Assembly: GCA_002305015.1 (NCBI GenBank)
Contig: DBPW01000044.1
Coordinates: 62,001-126,000 of the forward strand
Length of the DNA stretch: 64,000 bases
Reading direction: 5' to 3'
DNA from: Bacteroidales bacterium UBA1410
GTDB lineage: Bacteria > Bacteroidota > Bacteroidia > Bacteroidales > Dysgonomonadaceae
Shown piece by piece: positions 9,077 to 18,621 of the stretch. The translations under genes and the position numbers were made by a program. The stretch's first letter is position 1. Each line of letters starts with the position of its first letter. Below the pieces are notes generated by a model, which did no database searches, was not told the origin of the DNA, and worked only from the letters and a program-made list of their open reading frames with translations.

Positions 9077-9187
9077 CCCTTTTTTCTAATAAATATTCCA
9101 ATTTGTAAATTTCATCTTTTATTGTTCATAATCATAGAATAATCCTTTACAGGAGAAAATATTAGCTCCAATGCAAATTTTTTGTTT

Positions 9188-9195
9188 CAAAGATA
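9188..9195 (-). promoter_or_regulatory. Promoter -7 element for the MalY/PatB-family gene
   Basis: TATCTTTG on the minus strand, about 110 nt upstream of the ATG at 9076. No clear -33 element. Confidence 0.45.
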
Positions 9196-9251
9196 GCAAT
9201 TATATTTTGTTCACGGCACACGAAAAAAAAATGAAGCGAGATGGAAACCTT

Positions 9252-9854
9252 TTATGTTTTAAAGTCAAACGGAGTCAATTCTAATTCTTGCAATTTATAA
9301 ATCAAGAAGTCTATTAAAGATTTAAAATCAGGATTATCCCCATCAGTTGGGACTAGTGAAACAATGTTTTTATTGAAATTAATTGTTCCTATATCATACG
9401 TCTTACCATTCTCTTGATCATAATTCAATTTTGAGCTCTCATCGACTAGAGTATCCGGATAATTATAATATGAGATTATGGTGAAATTCAGTTGTTTTCG
9501 TTTTTTAGCAATCACTTCATATGGATAAATATGGATCCAATATCCTTTATAATTTCCTCTAAATACTAAATCGTCACACAACTGAATTCCACATTGTTCA
9601 AGTATTTTGAAATTCTCTTTCTGTAGTTTTTTTATTTGATTTCCTCGTACAAATATTTCCATAATAATAAAACCCAACAGTTGAAGACCAAATATTATAA
9701 CTATCCCCAAAGAAAAACCCTTAATCGCAGAAATTTGCATAGTATTATCCACACGCATCACAAGGAAAATTATCAATCCTAATATTGGTCCATAAAAAAT
9801 AACCGGTAAAAAATAACTCCTAAATTCTTCTTTTCTAATCAATCGAACTTTCAT
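9252..9854 (-). CDS. Hypothetical protein with two N-terminal membrane segments
   Basis: Not recognised. 200 residues. Two hydrophobic segments (about residues 14-33 and 44-68) are followed by a charged domain of about 130 residues, probably cytosolic. That domain carries GNYKGYWIHIYPYEVIAKKRK, which resembles small soluble modules in other Bacteroidota hypotheticals but gives no function. More AT-rich than the flanking housekeeping genes. It lies 79 nt downstream of another unknown gene on the same strand, and the two may form a unit. A membrane-bound immunity or accessory protein is possible but unsupported. Confidence 0.6.
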   Translation of the reverse strand: MKVRLIRKEEFRSYFLPVIFYGPILGLIIFLVMRVDNTMQISAIKGFSLGIVIIFGLQLLGFIIMEIFVRGNQIKKLQKENFKILEQCGIQLCDDLVFRGNYKGYWIHIYPYEVIAKKRKQLNFTIISYYNYPDTLVDESSKLNYDQENGKTYDIGTINFNKNIVSLVPTDGDNPDFKSLIDFLIYKLQELELTPFDFKT

Positions 9855-9933
9855 ATTTTTATCTGTTGTATTTGCTGCTCTTAGGTTTTCCTTTTAATGG
9901 TCGGTACTATGAAATCTCGGGGATTGCATGAAG

Positions 9934-10623
9934 CTATATTATATCGTGATTACAAGGTGGATATTCTTCAAATGTTAATTTTCTTGTGTTATATATTCTT
10001 TTCTTGATTTCGTTATTCTCCGTTGCAAATTCAATACTAATCCTTTCATTGTCAATGAATCGAGCACTCTTTCTCCAGTATATAGATGAAATTGACAAAG
10101 AATAGTCATTCAGAGGAAAAGGACTTATTTCTTCAAGTTTATATGTCCTTTTCGCCTCTCCTTCTGCATTATATATCACAAATACGTTGACACCATATCC
10201 GGTTGAATACCAATTATCGAATGTAGCAACCGAAGAACCATCGTTTGCTACTATCGCATAGACAGGACAAATATCATTCAACAATTTATTTTTCCACAAC
10301 AAAATACTATCAGTTCCTTTTATTTGATACAATTCCGCCATACAAGGAATTAAAATCGTGTCTTCAGCAGAAATACTCTGCATAAATTTCAGCTTTTTTC
10401 GTAAAATTGTTTTTGTCTGAGGATGTTTATTATTCTTATAGTTTTTCCATTGATAATATTTGTCGGGAATTTTTTTGGGAGTGATGATTAATTTAAATTC
10501 CCTATTCTCTGAATAATAGATCTGAACTCTTGGATTATCCCAAATATCAGCCTTTGCAATCGTTGAACCGAAAAGCCCAAAAAGAATCAATACATAATGC
10601 AGATGTATTAAAAGCCGCTTCAT
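9934..10623 (-). CDS. Hypothetical secreted protein
   Basis: Not recognised. 229 residues with a Sec signal peptide (MKRLLIHLHYVLILFGLFGSTIAKA, cleavage near residue 25), so probably periplasmic. The mature part has a DGSSVATFDNWYSTGYG stretch followed by NVFVIYNAEGEAKRTYKLEE, suggesting beta-propeller-like or beta-sheet repeats. AT-rich, as is its downstream neighbour. No catalytic motif is visible. Confidence 0.6.
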   Translation of the reverse strand: MKRLLIHLHYVLILFGLFGSTIAKADIWDNPRVQIYYSENREFKLIITPKKIPDKYYQWKNYKNNKHPQTKTILRKKLKFMQSISAEDTILIPCMAELYQIKGTDSILLWKNKLLNDICPVYAIVANDGSSVATFDNWYSTGYGVNVFVIYNAEGEAKRTYKLEEISPFPLNDYSLSISSIYWRKSARFIDNERISIEFATENNEIKKRIYNTRKLTFEEYPPCNHDII

Positions 10624-10940
10624 TTTTTGTGTTATTATTTATCTAATAAACGATCATTGGTTTGGAAGTCTTTTTATATAGCCCTTATTTATGCCATAAA
10701 TATAGGACTTTTTAAATTACACAATTATTATCGTCCGATAAAAAACTATAAATTACCTCATTTGTGAGATTTGCAATCCACCAAAATAAATGAAAGGTTG
10801 GCGAGCCTTTGGCTTAGAACTACTCATTTAGTCTTTCAAAAATCAATTGATACAAAGCGCGAAAACAATGGCCCATAAAACAGGCATACATCAGGCACGT
10901 AAGCAATGTATGATAAATTTGGGCATTTAATGAAAGAAGT
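10624..10940. other. Intergenic stretch without recognisable gene
   Basis: 317 nt between the unknown secreted protein and the DUF3316-like gene. No ORF of note, no clear promoter and no tRNA. A weak hairpin (AAAGG and CCTTT, about 10791-10808) is the only structure seen. Confidence 0.5.
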
Positions 10941-11843
10941 TTAAGGTTCGTTATAGTAAACGCTGTGCAGCCAATGGTTTTTTTTCATGCGTTTTCCACC
11001 AAAATTCAGCGACTCAACCGCCATCCCAATCATAAACTGATGCGATAAAATTTTGGTAACAATATGGTTTACATCAGTATGATAATAATTGCCGAGGTAA
11101 CCGGTACGAATGATCACATTTCCGACAGGAAAATCCACCGTAAAATAGTTGCGAACGGCCCACTGATTGTGTAATGAACCAAAAATTGCTGTCCCGTCAT
11201 CGTTCCCCAGCGTAAACATTTCGTAATACGATTGTCCGTATTCGGGAGAGAAAAACACACCGACAAGAGGAGTACTTACCTGCCACCGAAAAGTAAACAT
11301 TCGCCAATTAAACAGGGCCATTGTGGCAAGATTGAGGTTGGTGGATACTTTTAACGATCCGGGATTATTGGAATTGCGCTCGTTGTAAATACCACCCAAC
11401 TCGGCATTCCAGCCGGCACCACCATACCATCTGAAACGATTATTTTCTACCAAAGGATAAAAACCGTTTATTCCGCAATAAAGATTTCCGTAATACGATG
11501 ATCCCGTTTTGGTTGGATTATCGGTGCTCGCAATCTGAATCTGGAACTGATGCTGCAGCAGCAATTTCTCGTTGAAAAAAGAAGTCCCTTTCAGTCGTTC
11601 ATGCAGTAGCGAAAAAGTCAGTCCGTCATATTCCAAGGGAGAAAGATACGTATCGGTGAGGAACCCTTTTCCGACGCCAAACAATGTTGCCCGATTCTCG
11701 GGTTTCAATTCTGACAATACCGAACAGGGCTTTTTCTGCGAAACCGAATCCGTAATTTCCTGCATTTGCGGCATTACCTGCGAAAAACCGCCGGCAGAAA
11801 TTACTGTCAGCAGAAAAAGAGTAAGCGATAATTTCTTTATCAT
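10941..11843 (-). CDS. DUF3316-like outer membrane protein
   Basis: 300 residues with a Sec signal peptide (about residues 1-21). The body alternates aromatic and polar residues (GSSYYGNLYCGINGFYPLV, FRWYGGAGWNAELGG, FTFRWQVSTPLVGVFF), as in a small beta barrel. It resembles the Bacteroidota family DUF3316; the assignment is from memory of the family, not a search. Function unknown. It starts 45 nt after the topoisomerase A gene on the same strand and is probably co-transcribed with it. Confidence 0.65.
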   Translation of the reverse strand: MIKKLSLTLFLLTVISAGGFSQVMPQMQEITDSVSQKKPCSVLSELKPENRATLFGVGKGFLTDTYLSPLEYDGLTFSLLHERLKGTSFFNEKLLLQHQFQIQIASTDNPTKTGSSYYGNLYCGINGFYPLVENNRFRWYGGAGWNAELGGIYNERNSNNPGSLKVSTNLNLATMALFNWRMFTFRWQVSTPLVGVFFSPEYGQSYYEMFTLGNDDGTAIFGSLHNQWAVRNYFTVDFPVGNVIIRTGYLGNYYHTDVNHIVTKILSHQFMIGMAVESLNFGGKRMKKNHWLHSVYYNEP

Positions 11844-11888
11844 ACGCCTTTTTTTGATATGGGGTAAACAAAATCGTTCCTTTTCTCC

Positions 11889-14516
11889 CTATTTGTCAAA
11901 CAATCGCATCTGCCCAGTAATTTCGTCCAACACATCCTCTTCATCGATCTCTACATTTGTAGAATGCTGTTCCTCGTTAACGGGTTCGGGAAAGCGTTTG
12001 GGCTCCAACTCATTCACTGTCTCCACTTCGTAGTTCGACAAACGTTTCCCTTTGGCTTTATAACTTTTTACACCAATAAACTCATCGGCATCTATCTCCA
12101 GCGGATCACGAAACGCATCGTTTCCGCCAAAAACGACCTGCAGATACGGATAAACCGTGTCGGTGAGCAAATACAATTTCGATTGCGGATTATCGCCAAT
12201 AAAATTCAACGGTTTCTCCGAAGGTTCAAAGTTAAACCGTTTCAAATAGGCATACTCTTGATCGGCATTAAAGAGAGCTGCTGTCCAAACTTTGTTTTTG
12301 TCGTATTTCTCTATTTTCAAATAATTGGTCGGGAAATGGTTGCTCAAATCGAAATTGCAGGTATAGTACTCGCCGTTTCGGGTTACAACCAATATTTCGT
12401 CTTCGCCCTGAAACTCGCCAAGATAAGTACCTTCACCATCGTAGTTGAGGCGCAATACATCGGGATCGAACCACACTTTTCGTCCACCCAACGTCGACAC
12501 CCCTTTCTGCTTGAGCAAAATGCGATGCACTTCGGCCTTTGTGAGCAAATTCCCCATCGCCTGTCGGCCTTTAATGGCAATATCGCCAAAGTCTTTCTCA
12601 AACTGCAGCACACGCATCCGGGGTTTGGGTTTCAGGATCACTTTAATGGTTTCGGCTTCGCCGTTGGGATTTGCACTGAAATAGACAATGCGCGACCCGG
12701 GCTTTCCGCGCGTCAAGTCGTACTCTTTATCGCGGGTAACGCCCGTGACCGAGAAACGCTTGATATAATAAGGCGATGTTTTCCCGTCGCGATATACCAC
12801 ATTATAGATGGTACGCTTGTCGTTTCTCTTAAACACATTGGCGTAAAGAATCCCTTTCCCGACGAACATTTTTTCGCTCACCTTCACCACCTTGTATTTC
12901 CCGTCCTTAAAGAAAACGATCACATCGTCGATATCGGAACAGTTGCAAACGAACTCGTCTTTCTTCAGTCCCGTACCAATGAACCCTTCTTCGCGGTTGA
13001 TATACAGTTTTTCGTTGGCTTCGGCCACTTTCACCGCCTCAATGTTTTCGAAACAGCGAATGGTGGTTTTGCGGGGAAAATTTTTGCCGTACTTCTCTTT
13101 GATCATCCGATACCAAGCAATGGTATAATCGACCAAATGATGGAGGTGATCGTCAATTTCGGCAATTTCTTCATTCAGCTTGGCAATCACTTCGTCGGCC
13201 TTGTCGGAGTTGAAGCGAAGGATGCGCGCCATTTTTATTTCCATCAGGCGGAGAATATCTTCGCGGGTGATTTTGCGAAGAAACTGCGATTTAAAAGGTT
13301 CGAGTCGTTTATCAACGTGAAGCACAGCCGCATCCAGGTCCTCGGCATTCTCGAATTCCTTATCTTTATAAATTCGCTCTTGAATGAAAATCTTTTCGAG
13401 TGAAGCAAAAAGCAATGCTTCCAGCTTTTCTTCTTTTTCGATTTCCAACTCCTGACGGAGAAGATCTTTGGTACGATCGACCGAATCGCGCAACAAATCG
13501 CTAACCGTGAGAAACTGCGGCTTATCGTCCTTGATAACGCAACAGTTGGGAGAAATGGTGATTTCGCAATCGGTGAACGCATAAAGCGCATCGATGGTTT
13601 TGTCTGACGACACACCCGGCGCAAGCTGCACCTGAATCTCCACGTTTTCGGCCGTGATATCGTCCACCTTTTTTATTTTGATTTTGCCCTTGTCGTTAGC
13701 CTTAAGAATGGAATCTACCACGGTAGATGTGGTTTTTCCGTAAGGAATATCTTTAATGACGAGCGTTTTGTTGTCGAGCTTCGAAATGGCAGCTCTCACC
13801 TTCACCGATCCGCCGCGCTCGCCGTCGTTGTAATGCTCCACATCGATGCTGCCCCCGGTTTGGAAATCGGGATACAACTTGAACTCCCTCCCTTCGAGGT
13901 ACGCCACTGCCGCATCGCAGATTTCGTTGAAATTGTGTGGTAGAATTTTTGACGAAAGACCCACCGCAATCCCTTCAACTCCCTGCGCCAGCAACAACGG
14001 AAACTTCACCGGCAGCGTAACCGGTTCCTTATTGCGCCCGTCGTACGACGGTTTCCATTCGGTAGTTTTGGGATTGAAAAGCACTTCGAGCGCAAATTTC
14101 GAGAGACGCGCCTCAATATAACGTGGCGCAGCAGCACCGTCGCCCGTCAAAATATTTCCCCAATTGCCCTGACAATCGATGAGCAACCCTTTCTGCCCCA
14201 ACTGCACAAGAGCATCGCCAATGGAAGCATCGCCGTGGGGATGATATTGCATTGTGGCACCAATGATATTGGCCACCTTGTTGTATCGACCGTCGTCCAT
14301 GCGTTTCATGGCATGCAGGATGCGGCGCTGAACCGGCTTCAGTCCATCTACGATATGCGGTACGGCACGTTCCAGGATTACGTACGAAGCGTAATCCAGA
14401 AACCACGTCTGGTACATTTTCGAAAGATTCATGGGTGCATCGTCGCCCAATCGCGTCGGTATTTTAGCAGTTGTATCTAAATCGTCATCAAAAATTTCGT
14501 CAGAAGACATACTCAT
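11889..14516 (-). CDS. parC: DNA topoisomerase IV / gyrase-like subunit A
   Basis: Cutting and rejoining subunit of a type II topoisomerase that separates or supercoils DNA. 875 residues. The N-terminal breakage-reunion domain begins YASYVILERAVPHIVDGLKP; the catalytic tyrosine is Y133 in AAAPRYIEARLS, preceded by QYHPHGDASIGDALV. A coiled-coil region follows and then a beta-pinwheel-like C-terminal domain. The lack of an obvious GyrA box, together with the divergent C-terminus, favours ParC over GyrA; no partner ParE is adjacent. The long plus-strand ORF across it is a shadow. Confidence 0.88.
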   Translation of the reverse strand: MSMSSDEIFDDDLDTTAKIPTRLGDDAPMNLSKMYQTWFLDYASYVILERAVPHIVDGLKPVQRRILHAMKRMDDGRYNKVANIIGATMQYHPHGDASIGDALVQLGQKGLLIDCQGNWGNILTGDGAAAPRYIEARLSKFALEVLFNPKTTEWKPSYDGRNKEPVTLPVKFPLLLAQGVEGIAVGLSSKILPHNFNEICDAAVAYLEGREFKLYPDFQTGGSIDVEHYNDGERGGSVKVRAAISKLDNKTLVIKDIPYGKTTSTVVDSILKANDKGKIKIKKVDDITAENVEIQVQLAPGVSSDKTIDALYAFTDCEITISPNCCVIKDDKPQFLTVSDLLRDSVDRTKDLLRQELEIEKEEKLEALLFASLEKIFIQERIYKDKEFENAEDLDAAVLHVDKRLEPFKSQFLRKITREDILRLMEIKMARILRFNSDKADEVIAKLNEEIAEIDDHLHHLVDYTIAWYRMIKEKYGKNFPRKTTIRCFENIEAVKVAEANEKLYINREEGFIGTGLKKDEFVCNCSDIDDVIVFFKDGKYKVVKVSEKMFVGKGILYANVFKRNDKRTIYNVVYRDGKTSPYYIKRFSVTGVTRDKEYDLTRGKPGSRIVYFSANPNGEAETIKVILKPKPRMRVLQFEKDFGDIAIKGRQAMGNLLTKAEVHRILLKQKGVSTLGGRKVWFDPDVLRLNYDGEGTYLGEFQGEDEILVVTRNGEYYTCNFDLSNHFPTNYLKIEKYDKNKVWTAALFNADQEYAYLKRFNFEPSEKPLNFIGDNPQSKLYLLTDTVYPYLQVVFGGNDAFRDPLEIDADEFIGVKSYKAKGKRLSNYEVETVNELEPKRFPEPVNEEQHSTNVEIDEEDVLDEITGQMRLFDK

Positions 14517-14569
14517 TTATATTCCTCGCTAAGCTTTTCTACGTAATATTTTACCCGCTTAAAAACGCT

Positions 14570-14600
14570 CAAAGGTAGTGATTTTCGGATGTATTTCCAA
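14570..14600 (-). promoter_or_regulatory. Promoter upstream of parC
   Basis: Minus-strand TACCTTTG (14577-14570) with a TTG at 14600-14598, 20 nt apart, matching the Bacteroidota -33/-7 layout. Leader of about 50 nt to the parC ATG. Confidence 0.6.
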
Positions 14601-14892
14601 AATATTCAATATTCCCCCATTCAATTTTTCTTTGTTCTTTTCACTTGACCGTTTTCAATCTTCTTTCTCCCTTTCACCCTTTTCCCTTTTTCTCCTGATT
14701 TCTTGATTTTCCTGATCTTCCCGATTTCCCACTTTTCTCAACGAAAAAGGTTCAATTTTACAAATTCAGAATAACAAACCTTCTTATTAACCAATGGGTC
14801 TGCTTTAAAAAGTCCGAAATACTGAAAATTAATTTTGTAAAAACCTGATTTTCAGGTTGAATCTTTGCTCATCTTCGATAAATAAGACTTTT
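14601..14892. other. Intergenic stretch with pyrimidine-rich tract
   Basis: Between the SMC-like ATPase stop and the parC promoter. From about 14630 to 14740 the plus strand is strongly C/T-rich (runs such as TTTCTCCCTTTCACCC). No ORF or RNA gene seen; the only defined element is the hairpin at 14842-14858. Confidence 0.5.
14842..14858 (-). terminator. Hairpin downstream of the SMC-like ATPase gene
   Basis: Perfect 7-bp inverted repeat AACCTGA / TCAGGTT with a 3-nt loop, about 35 nt after the ATPase stop codon. On the minus strand the second arm runs into TTTTT, consistent with a short intrinsic terminator. Confidence 0.5.
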
Positions 14893-17511
14893 TCACGTCA
14901 GGGCAATCTGTTTAAAATGATCCCGATGCGATGCTTTTTCAAAAAACAAATCTCGAATGTGGTCATCCATCGTCAAATAGATAATCTGCCAACCGGCGTC
15001 CGATAAATCGAAAAGTTGATCGACGAGTTTAGGTCTTCTATCGTAGTCGCTGTGCTGAAAAGCATCGTCAAGAATAAAAAAGGCGCTGTCGTTCATTATT
15101 TTTTTAGCCAAGGATACCCTCAACGCAAAAAGCACTTGCTCTTTGGTTCCCGTGCTAAGATCCTTCATATCGAAATCGCCCATATCACTGCTGATTACAA
15201 TCTGATCGCCATACGGCATCAACTTATCGTATCGGCCGGTTATATGCAATAAGGTACGCGAGAAATCGGGCGAATTGATGGTCATTTGCAGGCGTTCGTC
15301 CTCCTTACTTTGAAACTCGTCGATGGTCTGATGAACCAAAACGCCGGCCACTATCGATGCTTCCCTTTCCTTCAATTGTTCCAACGTATTTTTTTGCTTT
15401 TCATACAATTTTTCAATGATGATATTCCAATCGTCGTTGATGGAAGCAGCAACAAGTTTGGCAACATCGCCTTTGAACGCTCTATTTTCTTCTTCCAACG
15501 CTTTCAGGTTGTTTTCCAGCTCTTGGATTTCTTTTTCGATATCCGAAAGCCTGTCGGCATCGTATTCTATGCCGGGATCGTTTTCGATATAATGAGCAGG
15601 GTTCACGCCCAGTCCGGTGAGTTCGCCGGATAGGTTGTTGATTTCATTCGTAATACGTGTATTTTGCTCTATCAGCTCGTTTAGCTTGTTTTCCCAATCG
15701 TCTTCCTCTACCCTGCTGTGGAGTAAATGGAAAAAGTCGCCGAAAATTTGCTCGGATACCTCTTTCAACTCCTCTTCATTCCTTCTCAGCAGTGCCACTA
15801 TTCGTTGTTTTTCCTCTTCCAAACTTTTAAGTTTCTGCAATTCCTCTTCCAGCTCCGATAGTTTTTGTGCACTATATTCTTCTCCCGGATCATCCGGATG
15901 GTAATCCGAAGGATCTACATTAAGCCCGGCCCATTGCTTTTCTAATTTTCCCAGCTCTGCTTTTAAAGCGTTTCTGCCCTGTTTTAATTCACTCAAAGTC
16001 CTTCCCCACTCTTCTTGATCCACGGGTTGGGGAAAAAGTTGAAACAGTCCGTTCTCAATCTCCGCTCTTAATCTGCCGATGGCATTTTCCAACTCGTTTT
16101 GCTCGTTCTGCACCCGTTGTCGGATGGCCAATTCCTTTTCGAGCGTTTTGGTGAGATTGTCCAGAGCGGCCGAATTGAGTTCTTCGTTGAATTTTTCCCT
16201 GAAGTCGTTCTCCAACTTTTCCAATTCATCACTGTGGATTTTATGTTTCAATTGTTTTCGCAACCTGAATGAAAAGTACACGCTGCATCCAAAGCCCACT
16301 GCCATTAAAACAGAACCCAAAACATAATTTTGAGCGGCAAAGGAAACGGTCAACCCCGCAATAAAAACAAGAAGTGCAATCAACAGCACAGTAAATCCTA
16401 CCTTTTGATTATGCGCACTTTGCGCCAATATTGGATACACATTTTTCATGCTTTGCACGTGGCTGTATGCTTCCTCTTTTTTCGCTAACGCTGCTAACTC
16501 GTCTGATTTTTTATTGCGCTCAATAACTTTCTCGTTGTAATTGGTGATTTTGTTATCGAGCTTGCCAAGCTCATCGTCCGTGACGATGCTCAACTCACGA
16601 TTAATTTGGTTTATCTTTTGATCTAACTTCCAGGCTAAGTGCTGCTTAGCTTTGCGTTGGCGGTCATAGGCTTGCCGTACATTTTCCAGCGGCTCTATGG
16701 CGTCGTCCAGTTCGCCGTTTCTGCTTGCGTATTCCTCGTTTTTTTCGCTCAGTTTTTTGTACTGATCGATTCGATTTTTTATCTTCTCCAGCTCTTCCGC
16801 CGGATAGGTTGCCCGTTCTTTTTTCAGTTCTTCTTTGCGCTTTTCCAAAAGATAGGCTTTATGGCGCTTAGCGCTGATCAGAATTTCTTTTTGCGCTTTG
16901 CGTTTGTCGAGTTCGATTTTTAATTTTCTTTCTTCACTTATTTTATTTTCCTCCGACAATTTTTTTATCGTTTTATCGATATGTTCGAGGGCTTCCTGAA
17001 GATTAAGGTATTCGCTGCCTTCTCCCGTTTTTCTGATGGTGATTCTTCCCTCATCAATGGTGGCACTTTTCACTGTGGCAGAGATGTTTTTATCGATATC
17101 GTCCAACATGTTTTTCGCAAATAACAGCTCTTTAAGTGTATCGGTATCGATGCCTTCGGGTTTTTCGCTGATATTAGACTCTCCGCTTTTGATAACTAAC
17201 AGTTTGGCTAAAGATGGGGGCAAGCCTTGAATGTTTTTTTCGAAATATTTATCCAACTTATCCCTGCTGCCGGGAGAGTAATTTTTGGTACTGTCATCGA
17301 TGCCGGAGACAATGATTTTGCCCTGCCCGTATTCTCTGTTATAACCCCATTGTGCTTTTTTACTGAACAGAGAACGAACGATAAATTCTACCAACAACGA
17401 TTTGCCCCCCTCATTTTTACTGTAAACCAAATTAATATCGTCAAACTCGAGAAACGTTCGTTGGATAGGTCCCAAATTTTCTATGTTAATCTGCTCAATC
17501 CGTATAGCCAT
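14893..17511 (-). CDS. SbcC/YhaN-like SMC-type ATPase with internal hydrophobic segments
   Basis: 872 residues with split ABC-ATPase halves joined by long coiled coils. The N-terminal Walker A is YSKNEGGKSLL (residues 30-40). Heptad-rich charged coils span about 170-340 and 420-720. The C-terminal half has the ABC signature LSTGTKEQVLFALRVSLAK and Walker B FFILDDAFQHSD. Two hydrophobic segments near residues 365-412 interrupt the coil, as in Bacillus YhaN and unlike classical SbcC. The gene starts 6 nt after the phosphoesterase stop, forming a Rad50/Mre11-like pair likely to act on DNA ends. Confidence 0.85.
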   Translation of the reverse strand: MAIRIEQINIENLGPIQRTFLEFDDINLVYSKNEGGKSLLVEFIVRSLFSKKAQWGYNREYGQGKIIVSGIDDSTKNYSPGSRDKLDKYFEKNIQGLPPSLAKLLVIKSGESNISEKPEGIDTDTLKELLFAKNMLDDIDKNISATVKSATIDEGRITIRKTGEGSEYLNLQEALEHIDKTIKKLSEENKISEERKLKIELDKRKAQKEILISAKRHKAYLLEKRKEELKKERATYPAEELEKIKNRIDQYKKLSEKNEEYASRNGELDDAIEPLENVRQAYDRQRKAKQHLAWKLDQKINQINRELSIVTDDELGKLDNKITNYNEKVIERNKKSDELAALAKKEEAYSHVQSMKNVYPILAQSAHNQKVGFTVLLIALLVFIAGLTVSFAAQNYVLGSVLMAVGFGCSVYFSFRLRKQLKHKIHSDELEKLENDFREKFNEELNSAALDNLTKTLEKELAIRQRVQNEQNELENAIGRLRAEIENGLFQLFPQPVDQEEWGRTLSELKQGRNALKAELGKLEKQWAGLNVDPSDYHPDDPGEEYSAQKLSELEEELQKLKSLEEEKQRIVALLRRNEEELKEVSEQIFGDFFHLLHSRVEEDDWENKLNELIEQNTRITNEINNLSGELTGLGVNPAHYIENDPGIEYDADRLSDIEKEIQELENNLKALEEENRAFKGDVAKLVAASINDDWNIIIEKLYEKQKNTLEQLKEREASIVAGVLVHQTIDEFQSKEDERLQMTINSPDFSRTLLHITGRYDKLMPYGDQIVISSDMGDFDMKDLSTGTKEQVLFALRVSLAKKIMNDSAFFILDDAFQHSDYDRRPKLVDQLFDLSDAGWQIIYLTMDDHIRDLFFEKASHRDHFKQIALT

Positions 17512-17517
17512 ACTTGA

Positions 17518-18576
17518 TCAATCTTTATAAATTAAAAGCAATGTTTGTTCGATGATTGCGTCGTTGTCGGCATAGGCAAAATCGGGCAAGCGGCTCATAT
17601 TTTCCAACACCCGATTCATAATTGCCTCCCTTTCTTTGTCGATTACGATATTCAGCGCCTCGCTCTGCGGACCCTCGGCATCGTAAAAAGACAGCCCTTT
17701 TTGGCGAATTTGCCGGGTGACGGCATCCATCAATGCTCCTTTGTCATTAGTGAATCCCCTTAAAATCAACCGCAACTTTACCTTTGATAATTCTTCATCG
17801 GTGAATCCCCATTTTGCTATTGTGGCGTCTATTTTTTTTAACGTGTCGTCAATTTCGTTTTCGGTAGGGATAATCAATAATTTCTCAATCATATAAATGA
17901 CATCCGCGTCGGGATACCCGTTTTCTATACTATCGGTATCGGTATCGTAAATCAAAAATCGTCGTTTCCCCGTCTCATTGATATTGAGCGGATAGGGGGA
18001 GCCGGGATAGGAAACGATGCCGGTGTCGATTGGTTTGTGAATATGCCCGAGGAACGCCCTCAACGGTTTCACTTCTCGAATGAGCTTATTTGACAGCGGC
18101 ATATAGTAGTTCCCTTCGTATTCGTCGACCGATTTGTTTATCTCCAGATAATCGCCGTGGCCAACCAGTATCCATTTATCCGGCAAGGATTTATCGGCAA
18201 AAAATGAAGCTAGAAGCTCATCCATAGAGCCGAAACCGGATGAAGTGTAGGGCAAAAAAAGGAAGACGATATGGTCAATTTCAACCGGCGTGGGGGTGGT
18301 GAACAGGCGGATATTGCTTGCACTGAAAAATCGTTGTTCTATTCCGACATCGTGATTTCCCGGTGTGATATAAAAAACGATATCCTGATGTTGCTTACAA
18401 AAGGTATCGAAATCGTTATAATGGTATCGTTCCTTGTCGAACAAATCGCCGGCCACAATGAGCCGGTTTATGCCTTTGCTGCGGAGATCGGAAATGATGT
18501 CGCCAAGGGCATCGTATCTTTCCGGAGTCTCCTCTTTCGATTTTAAGTGTAAATCTGCTGTTATACCTATTTTCAT
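17518..18576 (-). CDS. SbcD/YhaO/Mre11-like metallophosphoesterase
   Basis: Predicted DNA exonuclease subunit. 352 residues with the full calcineurin-like metal motif set: D8-x-H10 (TADLHLK), AGDLFD (D44), PGNHD (73-76), GHGDY and GHIHKP. The C-terminal part from about residue 230 is a capping/interaction domain. It partners the SMC-like ATPase starting 6 nt downstream. The ATG at 18576 overlaps by ATGA the stop of a 14-codon upstream ORF that begins right behind the promoter, so translation may be coupled. Confidence 0.88.
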   Translation of the reverse strand: MKIGITADLHLKSKEETPERYDALGDIISDLRSKGINRLIVAGDLFDKERYHYNDFDTFCKQHQDIVFYITPGNHDVGIEQRFFSASNIRLFTTPTPVEIDHIVFLFLPYTSSGFGSMDELLASFFADKSLPDKWILVGHGDYLEINKSVDEYEGNYYMPLSNKLIREVKPLRAFLGHIHKPIDTGIVSYPGSPYPLNINETGKRRFLIYDTDTDSIENGYPDADVIYMIEKLLIIPTENEIDDTLKKIDATIAKWGFTDEELSKVKLRLILRGFTNDKGALMDAVTRQIRQKGLSFYDAEGPQSEALNIVIDKEREAIMNRVLENMSRLPDFAYADNDAIIEQTLLLIYKD

Positions 18577-18617
18577 AATGCGTTAACTCTAGTCCGGTTC
18601 TTTCTTTCTTCACTCAT
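18573..18617 (-). CDS. Possible 14-codon leader ORF before the metallophosphoesterase
   Basis: Reads MSEERKNRTRVNAL and stops with TGA sharing ATGA with the next start codon. Its ATG lies 4 nt behind the -7 box, so the message would be essentially leaderless. The first codons (ATGAGTGAAGAA) equal those of umuD in the same window. It may be a coupling peptide or a relic of a copied start region. Confidence 0.4.
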   Translation of the reverse strand: MSEERKNRTRVNAL

Positions 18618-18621
18618 GCAA

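Noticed and set aside
11964..13403. 479-codon plus-strand reading frame
   Set aside because: Lies opposite parC, whose protein has complete family motifs; the plus-strand product has no recognisable domain and no start context.
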